A stretch of 64,000 nucleotides of DNA, taken from NCBI RefSeq assembly GCF_037974355.1, contig NZ_CP150235.1:5828001-5892000 (forward strand). Reading direction: 5' to 3'. The position numbers and the translations under genes were made by a program. Below the pieces are notes generated by a model. The model saw only the letters and a program-made list of their open reading frames with translations. It had not been told where the DNA came from and did not search any database. Positions 51,475 through 59,731 of the stretch are shown here, one piece after another. The DNA is from Paenibacillus sp. FSL R5-0517 (lineage in GTDB: Bacteria; Bacillota; Bacilli; Paenibacillales; Paenibacillaceae). Numbering within the stretch: the stretch's first letter is position 1; the number at the start of each line of letters is the position of its first letter.

Positions 51475-51672
51475 GTGACCTACGTGGATACTTCAGATAT
51501 CTCGGCGCCAGTATTTGTCACCGTCCTCCTGTTCCTGATTGTGCTTGCGCCCCTGTTCAGCCTTGGCATACTCCGATTGTTCCAGAGCAAAAAGAAGGCT
51601 GGTTTCATGTACATGCTGTCAGGAGTGCTGGTATATGTTGTGTTTCAGACTTTCATGAGTATTTTTTTCTAA
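51475..51672 (+). CDS. Small two-helix membrane protein of unknown function
   Basis: A protein of 65 residues with two hydrophobic helices (PVFVTVLLFLIVLAPLFSLG and FMYMLSGVLVYVVFQTFMS) joined by a basic loop FQSKKKAG. I do not recognise the family. The frame opens at GTG 51463, but GGAG lies 11 nt before GTG 51475, which I prefer. A TATAAT at 51392-51397 with TTTTTG 17 nt upstream may be its promoter. It ends before a terminator, so it looks like an independent small gene. Confidence 0.6.
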   Translation: MTYVDTSDISAPVFVTVLLFLIVLAPLFSLGILRLFQSKKKAGFMYMLSGVLVYVVFQTFMSIFF

Positions 51673-51695
51673 AGAATATATTTAATTGAATTGCT

Positions 51696-51771
51696 AAATC
51701 CCCTTTCGCAGTAATTCCTGAAGTTCACATGTTAGCATGTGCTCCAAATTATAGCGGCAAGGGGATTTTTC
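51696..51771. terminator. Bidirectional terminator
   Basis: AAATCCCCTT (51696-51705) / AAGGGGATTT (51759-51768), then T; loop with a nested ACATGTTAGCATGT hairpin. It lies between convergent genes. Confidence 0.8.
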
Positions 51772-51800
51772 ATTTTATCTTGATAGATTAATCATACTCA

Positions 51801-52817
51801 CTACTTTTGAGTATTCTCCAGAGCTCGTTCTTCCATCATGTCGACAATATCCTGAATCTGACCCATGACGGAAATCGGATCGGAAAAATAAAATTTATAT
51901 CCATCAATCTCGTATAACTCATTGTTTTTGACTGCTTCTAACGTTCCCCACACCGGATCGCTCGCATAGTCGTATGATTCCGCTTTGGCATTCACGGCCA
52001 TAAATATGTAATCACCAGCATATGATTCGGCGAGTTCATTGGAGATCGTAGCCCAACCCACTTTTGGATCAATGCTGCGTATTACGTTCTCGTTCATAGG
52101 CAAGTCCAATTCACCATGGATCGTTCTGCCCGTATGCGCATTACCATAAAGCGTGATGTCTTTGCTTAAGCCTCCGTCAAACACAGTAACGGTTTCTCCC
52201 TCTTTGATTATACTGCTTAAACTCTCCTTGGCCGAAGTCACCTTTTGTTCAAAATCGGTAAGCCATGCCGATGCTTCAGCCTCTTTCCCCAATATAACGC
52301 CAAGCTCTTTAACCTGATCACGAACGAGGGCAGAGTTGTCCAGAAAGACGGTTGGGGCGATTTTGGAATAAACATCGTAACTTTTGGCATTGCCTGTAAC
52401 GATTAGGTCAGGGTTCAGTCCAGTTATTGCTTCAAGATTGTCCGAAATATCCTCGATACCGGAAACCTTGCCCTCCAAATAATGGTTTTGCATGAATACG
52501 CCGTTACTTCCCACAGGCTTCACATCCAAGGCCAGAATATGACCTAGGAAGAAATCCGTGACGACACGCTGCGGATTAGCAGGCACTTCGACCTCACCCA
52601 TGGAAGTATTCACTTTACGTGTCGTTGCTTGGGCATTTTCATTTGTGTTACTTTCGCTTGAACTGTTCGCTTGAGAAGCTGTTGCTTCCGATTGAGCTGT
52701 ACTTCCATCTCCCGTTGCGGCCCCTGTATTCCCTGAAGAACCGCCACTACATGCATTTAACAGCAACCCAAAAGCCATCAGCAAAGCCACCGGGACTCTC
52801 TTTATATTTTTTAACAT
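51801..52817 (-). CDS. Iron-siderophore ABC transporter substrate-binding lipoprotein (internal start)
   Basis: About 338 residues from ATG 52817, with GGAGGG 9 nt upstream. Signal peptide and lipobox: KRVPVALLMAFGLLLNACSG, Cys the lipid site. A Ser/Thr/Asn-rich spacer follows (about 25-65), then a class III substrate-binding domain (VEVPANPQRVVTDFFLGHIL, LNPDLIVTGNAKSYDVYSKI, FDGGLSKDITLYGNAHTGRT, NELYEIDGYKFYFSDPISVM). Such proteins hand ferric siderophores to an FecCD-type permease; none is nearby. A perfect Fur box lies 26-40 nt before the start, so it should be made in iron shortage independently of the regulator part that shares its reading frame. Confidence 0.85.
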   Translation of the reverse strand: MLKNIKRVPVALLMAFGLLLNACSGGSSGNTGAATGDGSTAQSEATASQANSSSESNTNENAQATTRKVNTSMGEVEVPANPQRVVTDFFLGHILALDVKPVGSNGVFMQNHYLEGKVSGIEDISDNLEAITGLNPDLIVTGNAKSYDVYSKIAPTVFLDNSALVRDQVKELGVILGKEAEASAWLTDFEQKVTSAKESLSSIIKEGETVTVFDGGLSKDITLYGNAHTGRTIHGELDLPMNENVIRSIDPKVGWATISNELAESYAGDYIFMAVNAKAESYDYASDPVWGTLEAVKNNELYEIDGYKFYFSDPISVMGQIQDIVDMMEERALENTQK

Positions 52818-53780
52818 TTCGTCAGACCCTCCATCTAAGTATTGATAATAATTATCATTATCATATAGAGGAATATAACATGGGGCTGGAGAGCCAACAA
52901 TATGATTTCTTCCTGCTGAGGATGTAACATCTTCATCTACGAATCGCTTACGGTACTTCTGTGGAGAAACACCCATATACTTTTTGAATGCATTACTAAA
53001 ATAGTACGCATCCTGATACCCAATAGCTGACGCAATCATTCGTAAGGGAAGCCTTGTTTCGGCTAATTGCTTGCAAGCTTTTTGCATACGCAAACGGATT
53101 AGACAGTCAATCGGTCCACGATTAAGCACCTGTTTGAAACAATTCGAGAGATGGCCCGGACTCCGCCCCATTGTTGCCGCCAAAGAGTCCAACGTATGAG
53201 GTTTTGCATAGTTCTGCAACAGATACTCCAGCGTCTGTATGACCAACTCGACTGGACTAGCTGTTTTGACGACCGGAGACTGTAGATAATATTGTTCCAA
53301 CATCTGATAAACCCATTGGTAGAACGATGCCTTGAGTTGAAGCAGAACCGAAGGTCCTTCCTGCTGCTGGGCCTCTAGCATACGATTTGCAATTTCGTAT
53401 AACATCATTGGCTGCGTTAGTGTCACACGATATGTAATTTGAGTTGGATCTTTGCGATCATCTACAAACAACGGCTCATCATCGTACGTTTGACCCCGTT
53501 CTGCTTTATACGAAATCACTATATACTCTGCTCCGTCTGAACCTGCGTTAACTTCAAACAGACTTCTGGAAGGAGAATGAATGATCTCAAAATGATTGAT
53601 GGAAAAGGTCTTCTGATTGAGCAATACCAGCAAGTTCCCTCTCTTTATACAAAAAAAACTGCTGGGCTGCATCGTGAATAATATTCTTTGACCCTTTGCA
53701 AGAATAGTTCTTTCAACATGGATATCCCGTATACTCGCCTGTTCCCAGAAGAGAAAATGCTCCTCCTGATCTATAATCAT
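51801..53780 (-). CDS. AraC-family regulator reading in frame into a siderophore-binding lipoprotein
   Basis: One open frame of 659 codons. Residues 1-170 are a sensory domain; residues about 185-285 are an AraC helix-turn-helix pair (LDSLAATMGRSPGHLSNCFK and LRMIASAIGYQDAYYFSNAF, then YMGVSPQKYRKRF). Residues 286-321 form a linker whose codons contain a perfect Fur box and a GGAGGG site. From Met322 the frame is a complete lipoprotein of the FecB/FhuD type (next entry). In B. subtilis, Btr joins AraC and a bacillibactin-binding domain, but without a signal peptide. Here a signal peptide and lipobox follow the linker, so I infer two products: a regulator with a long tail or a fusion, and a free lipoprotein. 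In the other two frames a stop comes directly after the AraC domain, so a lost stop or small indel may have joined them. GAGGTG lies 10 nt before ATG 53780. Confidence 0.75.
   Translation of the reverse strand: MIIDQEEHFLFWEQASIRDIHVERTILAKGQRILFTMQPSSFFCIKRGNLLVLLNQKTFSINHFEIIHSPSRSLFEVNAGSDGAEYIVISYKAERGQTYDDEPLFVDDRKDPTQITYRVTLTQPMMLYEIANRMLEAQQQEGPSVLLQLKASFYQWVYQMLEQYYLQSPVVKTASPVELVIQTLEYLLQNYAKPHTLDSLAATMGRSPGHLSNCFKQVLNRGPIDCLIRLRMQKACKQLAETRLPLRMIASAIGYQDAYYFSNAFKKYMGVSPQKYRKRFVDEDVTSSAGRNHIVGSPAPCYIPLYDNDNYYQYLDGGSDEMLKNIKRVPVALLMAFGLLLNACSGGSSGNTGAATGDGSTAQSEATASQANSSSESNTNENAQATTRKVNTSMGEVEVPANPQRVVTDFFLGHILALDVKPVGSNGVFMQNHYLEGKVSGIEDISDNLEAITGLNPDLIVTGNAKSYDVYSKIAPTVFLDNSALVRDQVKELGVILGKEAEASAWLTDFEQKVTSAKESLSSIIKEGETVTVFDGGLSKDITLYGNAHTGRTIHGELDLPMNENVIRSIDPKVGWATISNELAESYAGDYIFMAVNAKAESYDYASDPVWGTLEAVKNNELYEIDGYKFYFSDPISVMGQIQDIVDMMEERALENTQK
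52843..52857 (-). promoter_or_regulatory. Perfect Fur box inside the AraC-lipoprotein frame
   Basis: TGATAATAATTATCA is an exact 7-1-7 Fur inverted repeat, followed on the plus strand by TTATCA (to 52863), so an overlapping second half-site is present. Its codons give DNDNYYQY in the long frame. It stands directly before the lipoprotein ribosome site. Confidence 0.88.
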
Positions 53781-53890
53781 GCTGTTTGTTCACCTCAATT
53801 AAATGATAATTCATTGCAAGATCATCTTACAACTTCACAATGTTTAGGACCAGCTTCCAATTCATCCAATACACTCATAGAAAACGCACA

Positions 53891-53921
53891 AAAAACCGTA
53901 CCCTTCGGGGTACGGTTCTTT
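53891..53921 (-). terminator. Terminator after the glutaredoxin gene
   Basis: AAAAACCGTACCC / GGGTACGGTTCTTT with a TTCG tetraloop; T run on the minus strand, T-rich on the plus strand. Confidence 0.9.
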
Positions 53922-54007
53922 CTATATCCTAACGGCTCGCGAAAACCGGAATTTCATATGAATTGAAACGTTCTTCAACACATCATGTTCCAGATGATCA
54001 GCGTAAT

Positions 54008-54238
54008 TTAAGCGTCCAATACTTTGGCAAATTGAGTTTTGTTCATACCCAGAATGCGGTGTTCACCAATGACAGTCAATGGCACGGCACGTACACCCAT
54101 GTCCCACACTTGTTGTGCAAATTCATCGCTAGTTTCGATGTTGCGCTCTTCATAAGAGATCCCTTTGTCAGCCAGGAATGTTTTTACGGATTTGCAGTTC
54201 GGGCAGTTCGTTGATGTATATACAATTACGTTTTCCAT
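54008..54238 (-). CDS. Glutaredoxin / NrdH-like redox protein
   Basis: A protein of 76 residues: VIVYTSTNCPNCKSVKTFLA with the CPNC active site, GISYEERNIETSDEF, and VRAVPLTVIGEHRILGMNK with the cis-Pro. This is a compact thioredoxin fold with glutaredoxin-like traits. It lies 70 nt downstream of thioredoxin reductase (trxB), which suggests TrxB reduces it, as it does NrdH. No ribonucleotide reductase gene is near. Ribosome site AGGTGA. Confidence 0.85.
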   Translation of the reverse strand: MENVIVYTSTNCPNCKSVKTFLADKGISYEERNIETSDEFAQQVWDMGVRAVPLTVIGEHRILGMNKTQFAKVLDA

Positions 54239-54308
54239 GTTTAATTCACCTCATATGGTTTATATTATTCTATCGTTTGGTTGAAATCAGTGGAATCAGC
54301 TCATTCTA

Positions 54309-55250
54309 TTACAGAACAACTGCGCTGTGCTCCAAACTTTCAATGTATTTCTCGGTGTCCATAGCAGCCATACATCCGCTACCTGCAGCTGTAATTGCTT
54401 GTTTGTAACGTGTATCCTGAACGTCACCACATGCGAATACGCCTGGGATGTTTGTCTCGGATGTACCTGGTGTAGTCAGGATATAACCGTGTTCGTCCGT
54501 AGTGATCTGTCCGCCAAGGAATCCGGTGTTTGGTGTGTGACCGATAGCTACGAATACGCCGCTTGCCGGAATCACTTCTTCTACACCTGTTTCGTTGTTC
54601 AATACTTTCAGACCTGTTACGCCGTTGTCACCAGCAAGGACTTCAAGTGGTGTACGATTCAAAGCCATTTCTACTTTTTCGTTGCTGCGTGCACGATCCT
54701 GCATAATTTTGGAGCCACGCAGTTCTTCACGACGGTGTACCAGCGTTACTTTGGAACCGAAACGGGACAGGAAGCTTGCTTCCTCAAGAGCAGAGTCACC
54801 ACCGCCGATGACGATGATCTCTTTGTTACGGAAGAAGAATCCATCACATGTTGCACATGTGCTGACACCGCGCCCTACATTCGTTTCTTCACCTGGGATA
54901 CCCAGGTATTTAGCAGATGCACCTGTAGACAGGATCAATGTTTCCGATACGAGTTCACCCATACCTTCAACTTGAATCTTGAACGGACGCTCGCTCATGT
55001 CGATGTTGTTCACCCAGCCTGTACGGAATTCAGCACCGAAACGTTCTGCTTGTTTACGCATGTTGTCCATCAGTTCAGGACCCATGATGCCATCAGGGAA
55101 ACCTGGGAAGTTCTCCACTTCCGTCGTTGTTGTCAGTTGGCCACCAGGTTGTGGACCTTCAATAACGAGCGGGTTCAAGTTGGCACGTGCCAGATAGATT
55201 GCTGCTGTCAGCCCTGCAGGGCCTGTTCCAATAATAATTGATTTATACAT
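54309..55250 (-). CDS. trxB: Thioredoxin-disulfide reductase
   Basis: A protein of 313 residues. FAD site SIIIGTGPAGLTAAIYLARA, redox pair in VSTCATCDGFFFRNKE, NADPH site VIGGGDSALEEASFLSRF, and a second FAD part FACGDVQDTRYKQAITAAGSG. It passes electrons from NADPH to thioredoxin and probably to the glutaredoxin-like protein downstream. The frame is open to 55319, but GGAGG is 8 nt before ATG 55250, where the family's N-terminus begins. Confidence 0.95.
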   Translation of the reverse strand: MYKSIIIGTGPAGLTAAIYLARANLNPLVIEGPQPGGQLTTTTEVENFPGFPDGIMGPELMDNMRKQAERFGAEFRTGWVNNIDMSERPFKIQVEGMGELVSETLILSTGASAKYLGIPGEETNVGRGVSTCATCDGFFFRNKEIIVIGGGDSALEEASFLSRFGSKVTLVHRREELRGSKIMQDRARSNEKVEMALNRTPLEVLAGDNGVTGLKVLNNETGVEEVIPASGVFVAIGHTPNTGFLGGQITTDEHGYILTTPGTSETNIPGVFACGDVQDTRYKQAITAAGSGCMAAMDTEKYIESLEHSAVVL

Positions 55251-55506
55251 GTATAGTTCCTCCCCCGGGTTCTGCAAAAAGGTTAGTCCCTCCGGCATCA
55301 AAAGCTGTTGCTTTTGCATACACTAGAACGAAAAGCCTAGATCATGTCCACAAGACCTGCCTGCGTAATGACAATAATCCTATGCAGAAACGGAATTCTA
55401 ATTTATAATCATTCTAATCTGTTGTTCATTATGATCTCTTTTATGTACGGTGTCAATGCTCGGCAGCGATTATGAAGAAGTCTTCATCAGGAGGGAAAAT
55501 GGAAGC

Positions 55507-56238
55507 ATGAACGATGCACTCATTGGCAGTATTATATCAGCCATGTCTACTGGCCTAGGGGCCGTACCGATTCTATTTATGCGCAAAATATCGCACCGTC
55601 TGCGTGATATCTTGCTGGCATACGCTGCAGGTATTATGACCTCAGCCTCGGTTTATAATCTCATTCCGGAAGCGCTCGGCCAATCGAATCTCTTTGTACT
55701 CGCATTTGGTATTATGCTTGGTAGCCTGGTGCTACTGGTGCTCGAGATGAAGATTCCACACGTCGATCTGGAGAATCCCGAGAAAATGCCTTTCAAAATT
55801 GAAGCCAAAGCCTTCATGATTATTGCAGCGATTACCATGCATAATCTGCCAGAGGGGTTATCGGTTGGTGTCAGCTACGCAAGCTCGGATGAGAACCTGG
55901 GCAATCTTATTGCCTTCTCCATCGGATTGCAGAATGCGCCGGAGGGATTCCTGGTCGCCCTCTTTCTAGTGAACCAGAATATTGGCCGCTTCAAAGCACT
56001 GGGCATTGCCACCCTCACCGGAGCAGTAGAGATTATTACAGCGATGATAGGTTATACATTAAGCAGTCTCGTATCCGGCCTTGTCCCTTATGGTCTGGCA
56101 TTTGCAGCCGGTGCGATGATGTTCATTGTGTATAAAGAACTCATTCCCGAAAGTCACGGCGACGGCAATGCACGAGTGGCAACTATCTCGTTTTTACTCG
56201 GACTCATCACGATGATCGGTCTGACCGAACTGTTTTAA
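55507..56238 (+). CDS. ZIP family metal transporter
   Basis: A protein of 243 residues with eight predicted helices. Metal-site helices: TMHNLPEGLSVGVSYAS (helix 4) and GLQNAPEGFLVALFLV (helix 5), with the HNxPEG and NAPEG motifs of the ZupT/ZIP family. It imports Zn2+, Fe2+ or Mn2+. The frame opens at 55450 but ATG 55507 has AGGAGGG 11 nt upstream. The gene is divergent from trxB and convergent with the hydrolase beyond. I see no Fur or Zur box in its short upstream region. Confidence 0.87.
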   Translation: MNDALIGSIISAMSTGLGAVPILFMRKISHRLRDILLAYAAGIMTSASVYNLIPEALGQSNLFVLAFGIMLGSLVLLVLEMKIPHVDLENPEKMPFKIEAKAFMIIAAITMHNLPEGLSVGVSYASSDENLGNLIAFSIGLQNAPEGFLVALFLVNQNIGRFKALGIATLTGAVEIITAMIGYTLSSLVSGLVPYGLAFAAGAMMFIVYKELIPESHGDGNARVATISFLLGLITMIGLTELF

Positions 56239-56296
56239 TTGAAGAATGTATACTTACTATGCACGTTAAACCTTGTTTAAGACTCTTACAGTACAG

Positions 56297-56349
56297 AAAA
56301 AAGAACCCGAGCGAACAGCGCCTAAAGCTGTCGACCGGGTTCTTTTTTT
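56297..56349. terminator. Bidirectional terminator
   Basis: AAAAAAGAACCC (56297-56308) / GGGTTCTTTTTTT (56337-56349) between convergent genes. Confidence 0.88.
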
Positions 56350-56414
56350 AGCCACAAATGAAGATTCCATGAAATTAATGGGATCGCCTGTAAGGTTGTG
56401 ATGCCCTCTTCTGA

Positions 56415-57224
56415 TCAGGATTGTATAAATCGAATCAATTCCGAATTGAATCTTTCCAATTCATCATAGAAAGCACCATGACCACTCTCTTCAAAAGCAA
56501 TCAATTGAGACGAAGCGATGCCTTTATGCATCTGCTCTGCGAATTCGAACGGACAGATCTCATCCTTTTTCCCGTGCAAAATGGCCGTCGGCACCTGAAT
56601 GGAACTCAGGTCACCTCGTAGATCCTCATCCCGTAGGGCAATTGCACTGCGAATGGTACCATAAGATGAAGCCTCCATACCAAGCGCGTGGAACCAATCC
56701 ATGAATGGCTGGCTGTGTTTCTTCGCGAAGAACATGCCGCCAAATGTCTCCAGCAACTTCGGACGATCTACAAAAATCGGCTCAATGATCTGCTCGTTCA
56801 GCTGCTCTGGAGTCAATCCATACGGATAACCTTCGCGCTGTGTGAACACAGGGGCTGCCGCAGATAACAAGGCCAGCTTGGAGACACCATGTCCCTTATG
56901 TCTGGCCATGTAATGTACTGCAATCGCTCCACCCATGGAGAACCCTGCGAGTACCACGTCTTTCAGCTCCAAATCATCGATAACAGCACGAACATCGTCT
57001 GCCATCCGATCATAATCATATCCGGTGGAAGGCTTATCTGATAAGCCGTATCCTCTAAAATCTATCGCAATGGCACGAATGCCATGGTTCGGAAGTACGT
57101 TCAATTGATATTCAAACATTTTATAATTAACAGGCCAGCCGTGCAAAAAGACAACCGGAGTGCCTTCACCGATATCTTCAACATATACTTTTACATTCGG
57201 TTCCACTTGTACATAACGTCCCAT
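56415..57224 (-). CDS. Alpha/beta hydrolase (haloperoxidase/esterase-like)
   Basis: A soluble protein of 269 residues: oxyanion VVFLHGWPVNYKMF, AIDFRGYGLSDKP, nucleophile Ser in VVLAGFSMGGAIAVHYMA, acid in ILHGKKDEICPFE and His in FEESGHGAFYDE. The sequence pattern is that of cofactor-free haloperoxidases and esterases, but the real substrate is unknown. No partner gene is adjacent on the same strand within 140 bp. Confidence 0.85.
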   Translation of the reverse strand: MGRYVQVEPNVKVYVEDIGEGTPVVFLHGWPVNYKMFEYQLNVLPNHGIRAIAIDFRGYGLSDKPSTGYDYDRMADDVRAVIDDLELKDVVLAGFSMGGAIAVHYMARHKGHGVSKLALLSAAAPVFTQREGYPYGLTPEQLNEQIIEPIFVDRPKLLETFGGMFFAKKHSQPFMDWFHALGMEASSYGTIRSAIALRDEDLRGDLSSIQVPTAILHGKKDEICPFEFAEQMHKGIASSQLIAFEESGHGAFYDELERFNSELIRFIQS

Positions 57225-57366
57225 ATTTCACAGCTCCCTTTGTCCTCGAATGATTGCAACTTTCTCTTCGAATCATTACCCGTTGACCCAAGGTTCAAAC
57301 GTGAGCCGTTCAACCAGTCGTATACAACCAGCAAAACCAATGAATCATTTTCATCTCCAAATCCGA

Positions 57367-59316
57367 TTAACGTAGCAGCCTAAGCCCATTCAGGATAACC
57401 AGAATTGTACTGCCTTCATGACCTACCACACCCAGAGGCAATGCGACGTCTTGGAGGAAGTTACCTGCAATTAAGGCCAGAATAACGGTGATGGCAAAAC
57501 ACATATTTTGCTTCACCGTACGCTGTGCTCGGCGTGCCTGCCCAATCACCCAAGCGATCTCTTCGATATTGTCGTTCATCAGCACCGCATCAGCAACCTC
57601 CAATGCAGTTCCACTGCCGGACAATCCCATTCCCATACCCACAGTCGCTGCTGCAAGTGCCGGAGCATCATTGACACCATCTCCCACCATTAGCACTGGA
57701 CCATACTGTTTGCGGAGCATTTGGACCTGCTTCACTTTATCTTCTGGCAGTAAGTCTGCATAGACCATGCTTACCCCCGTTTCACGTGCAATTACAGAGG
57801 CTGATTTGGCTCGATCGCCTGTTAACATCGCAACTTTAACTCCCATCGCTTCAAGCCTTCTCACTGCAGCTGCTGCCTGAGGGCGTACCGTATCCCGCAT
57901 GGCGATCAACCCAGCCATTTCACCATCAGCCATAACAACGGATACCGTTTTTCCCTCCCCCTCAAGACGGGAACGTACTTCGTTCCATTCAGAAGACTCC
58001 ATCGATTCCAATCCATTTGTTTTGCCAATACGCCAGAGCACATCGTTTACCGTTCCTTCGATACCCCAGCCTGTTAGCGCCTGTACATGCTCCGCTTCCT
58101 GAAGTGTAAGGTTCTCCTTGTTCGCCTGATCTACGATCGCACGAGCCAAGGGGTGCATGGAGATGTTCTCAATCGCTGCTACCGCAGCTAACAGCTGGGC
58201 GCGATCTATATTTTCAGCTGTAATAATATCTGTAACTTGCGGGGTGCCCATGGTCAATGTACCTGTTTTGTCAAAAGCAACGACCTGCGTGCGTGCCATA
58301 TTCTCCATATGGGCACCACCCTTGAAGAGAATGCCACGGCGCGCACTGCTGGACATCGCGGACAACATGACAGGCATGATCGAAGACACCAATGCACAAG
58401 GTGATGCAACAACCAGAAATACCATCGCTTTATAAAATGCCTCGTTCCATGTCCAGCCAAGCAGCAGTGTAGTTCCTGCAATCACAAGTAAAGTCACCCC
58501 TACAACAATGCGTGCGTATATCCCTTCAAACCGCTCCATAAAACGCTGGGAATCCGGCACTTCTGCCTGCGCTTCTTCCACCATTTTAATGATTTTTCCG
58601 AACAGTGACCCTTCAGCCGATTTGGTGACCTCCACGTATAAGGCGCCCTCCCCGTTTACCGTACCTGCATAGACCTCATCCCCCGCAACTTTGTCCACAG
58701 GTAGGGATTCTCCGGTGATGGACGATTGATTGATAAAAGAACTCCCCCGGTACACGACCCCATCTGCTGGTATGAGTTCTCCCGGTTTCACCAACAGCAG
58801 ATCACCTGGCTGGAGATCATCAATAGCCACAAGGTTCATCTGCCCATCCTCAATACGCAGTGCTGTCTCCGGCTTCAGCGCGAGCAACGATGAGATATCC
58901 TTATGACTGCGCTCTGTCGCATAACTTTCCAACGCACCACTGAGTGCAAAAATAAAGATCAGCATCGCGCCTTCATTCCAGTAACCAATAGCTGCTGCCC
59001 CAAGAGATGCGGCAATCATCAGCAGATTTACATCTAGATCACGGTCCTTGACCAGTGTCTCGATGCCTTCCTTCGCCTTGGTCCACCCCCCCACGGCATA
59101 CGCCACAATGTAGAGCATGATGGATAAGGTACCAAAATACGGTGCAGTTCCCCAGGCAATCAGCATTAAAAGCCCGCTGCCCAATGCAGATTGCATCTCT
59201 TTATTCTGTACCATGGCTCGAAAATCAGGCTTTTTGCCGCGATTGGGGCCAGGTGTTTGGGACGAGCGTTGTTCTGTTTGTTTCTGTCTGTGTAGAGGTT
59301 GATGTATCGCTTGCAT
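57367..59316 (-). CDS. P1B-4-type metal-transporting ATPase (PfeT/ZosA-like)
   Basis: About 649 residues. No N-terminal CxxC metal-binding domain; a short basic, Gln-rich leader instead. Membrane helices, TGE actuator loop (SSITGESLPVDK), ion-site SPC (VASPCALVSS), phosphorylation site DKTGTLTMGT, nucleotide domain HP motif (SMHPLARAI), and MVGDGVNDAPAL. The last helix carries HEGSTILVILNGLRLL. SPC with HEGxT marks the P1B-4 group, which exports Fe2+, Co2+ or Zn2+; PfeT of B. subtilis and FrvA of Listeria pump out ferrous iron. The upstream Fur/PerR-like boxes support an iron role. ATG 59316 lies 11 nt after AAAGGA; the in-frame GTG at 59325 is too close to it. Confidence 0.88.
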   Translation of the reverse strand: MQAIHQPLHRQKQTEQRSSQTPGPNRGKKPDFRAMVQNKEMQSALGSGLLMLIAWGTAPYFGTLSIMLYIVAYAVGGWTKAKEGIETLVKDRDLDVNLLMIAASLGAAAIGYWNEGAMLIFIFALSGALESYATERSHKDISSLLALKPETALRIEDGQMNLVAIDDLQPGDLLLVKPGELIPADGVVYRGSSFINQSSITGESLPVDKVAGDEVYAGTVNGEGALYVEVTKSAEGSLFGKIIKMVEEAQAEVPDSQRFMERFEGIYARIVVGVTLLVIAGTTLLLGWTWNEAFYKAMVFLVVASPCALVSSIMPVMLSAMSSSARRGILFKGGAHMENMARTQVVAFDKTGTLTMGTPQVTDIITAENIDRAQLLAAVAAIENISMHPLARAIVDQANKENLTLQEAEHVQALTGWGIEGTVNDVLWRIGKTNGLESMESSEWNEVRSRLEGEGKTVSVVMADGEMAGLIAMRDTVRPQAAAAVRRLEAMGVKVAMLTGDRAKSASVIARETGVSMVYADLLPEDKVKQVQMLRKQYGPVLMVGDGVNDAPALAAATVGMGMGLSGSGTALEVADAVLMNDNIEEIAWVIGQARRAQRTVKQNMCFAITVILALIAGNFLQDVALPLGVVGHEGSTILVILNGLRLLR

Positions 59317-59386
59317 ATAAATCACAATCCTTTCGAATGTTAGATTTGCGGATGACGAGTCTGCCTATTCCGCTCCCAGAAATGAA

Positions 59387-59415
59387 GTTGTATTGAGAAT
59401 GAGAGCCATTGTTAA
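59387..59415 (-). promoter_or_regulatory. Promoter of the P1B-4 ATPase with an overlapping Fur/PerR-like box
   Basis: Minus strand -35 TTAACA (59415-59410), 17-nt spacer, -10 TACAAC (59392-59387). A Fur-like element GAGAATGAGAGCCATTGTT (59395-59413) covers the spacer, matching the 19-bp Fur consensus at about 13 positions. Confidence 0.5.
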
Positions 59416-59431
59416 TGCCCTAAAAATGACA

Positions 59432-59462
59432 CATGCTGCTGCGGGAATCCCGCAGCAGCATG
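59432..59462. repeat. Perfect 14-bp inverted repeat in the ATPase upstream region
   Basis: CATGCTGCTGCGGG (59432-59445) / CCCGCAGCAGCATG (59449-59462), AAT loop. It lies between two Fur-like boxes; without a good T run its use as a terminator is doubtful. Confidence 0.6.
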
Positions 59463-59494
59463 GTTTTGTGAATGGTTTTGCAATCATCTCGAAT

Positions 59495-59513
59495 GAGAAT
59501 GATAATCATTTTT
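59495..59513. promoter_or_regulatory. Fur/PerR-like box
   Basis: GAGAATGATAATCATTTTT matches GATAATGATAATCATTATC at 16 of 19 positions. It is 180 bp ahead of the ATPase start. The region 59514-59634 has no clear gene or promoter. Confidence 0.6.
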
Positions 59514-59634
59514 GTGCTTATGCAATTATTTTTACCTAATACAACTTTTAATCAGTATATGCCTGTAATCCTCATTTGTAAATGGGTATTTTTCGGACGA
59601 TTACTTTTACTCCTACATGCATATTCAAAAAGAC

Positions 59635-59667
59635 AAAAAGCCGCTGTTCATAAAGACAGCGGCTTAA
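59635..59667 (-). terminator. Terminator of metY
   Basis: AAGCCGCTGT / ACAGCGGCTT hairpin; T5 on the minus strand. Confidence 0.88.
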
Positions 59668-59731
59668 AGCATCTATTGATAGGCGTTTGACCAATTTTAT
59701 AACATATCGCTTAAGTGACACCCAATACCAT

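Noticed and set aside
54327..55241. Long plus-strand frame of 304 codons opposite trxB
   Set aside because: It mirrors the trxB codons, has no ribosome site and gives a Cys/Phe-rich product typical of antisense frames.
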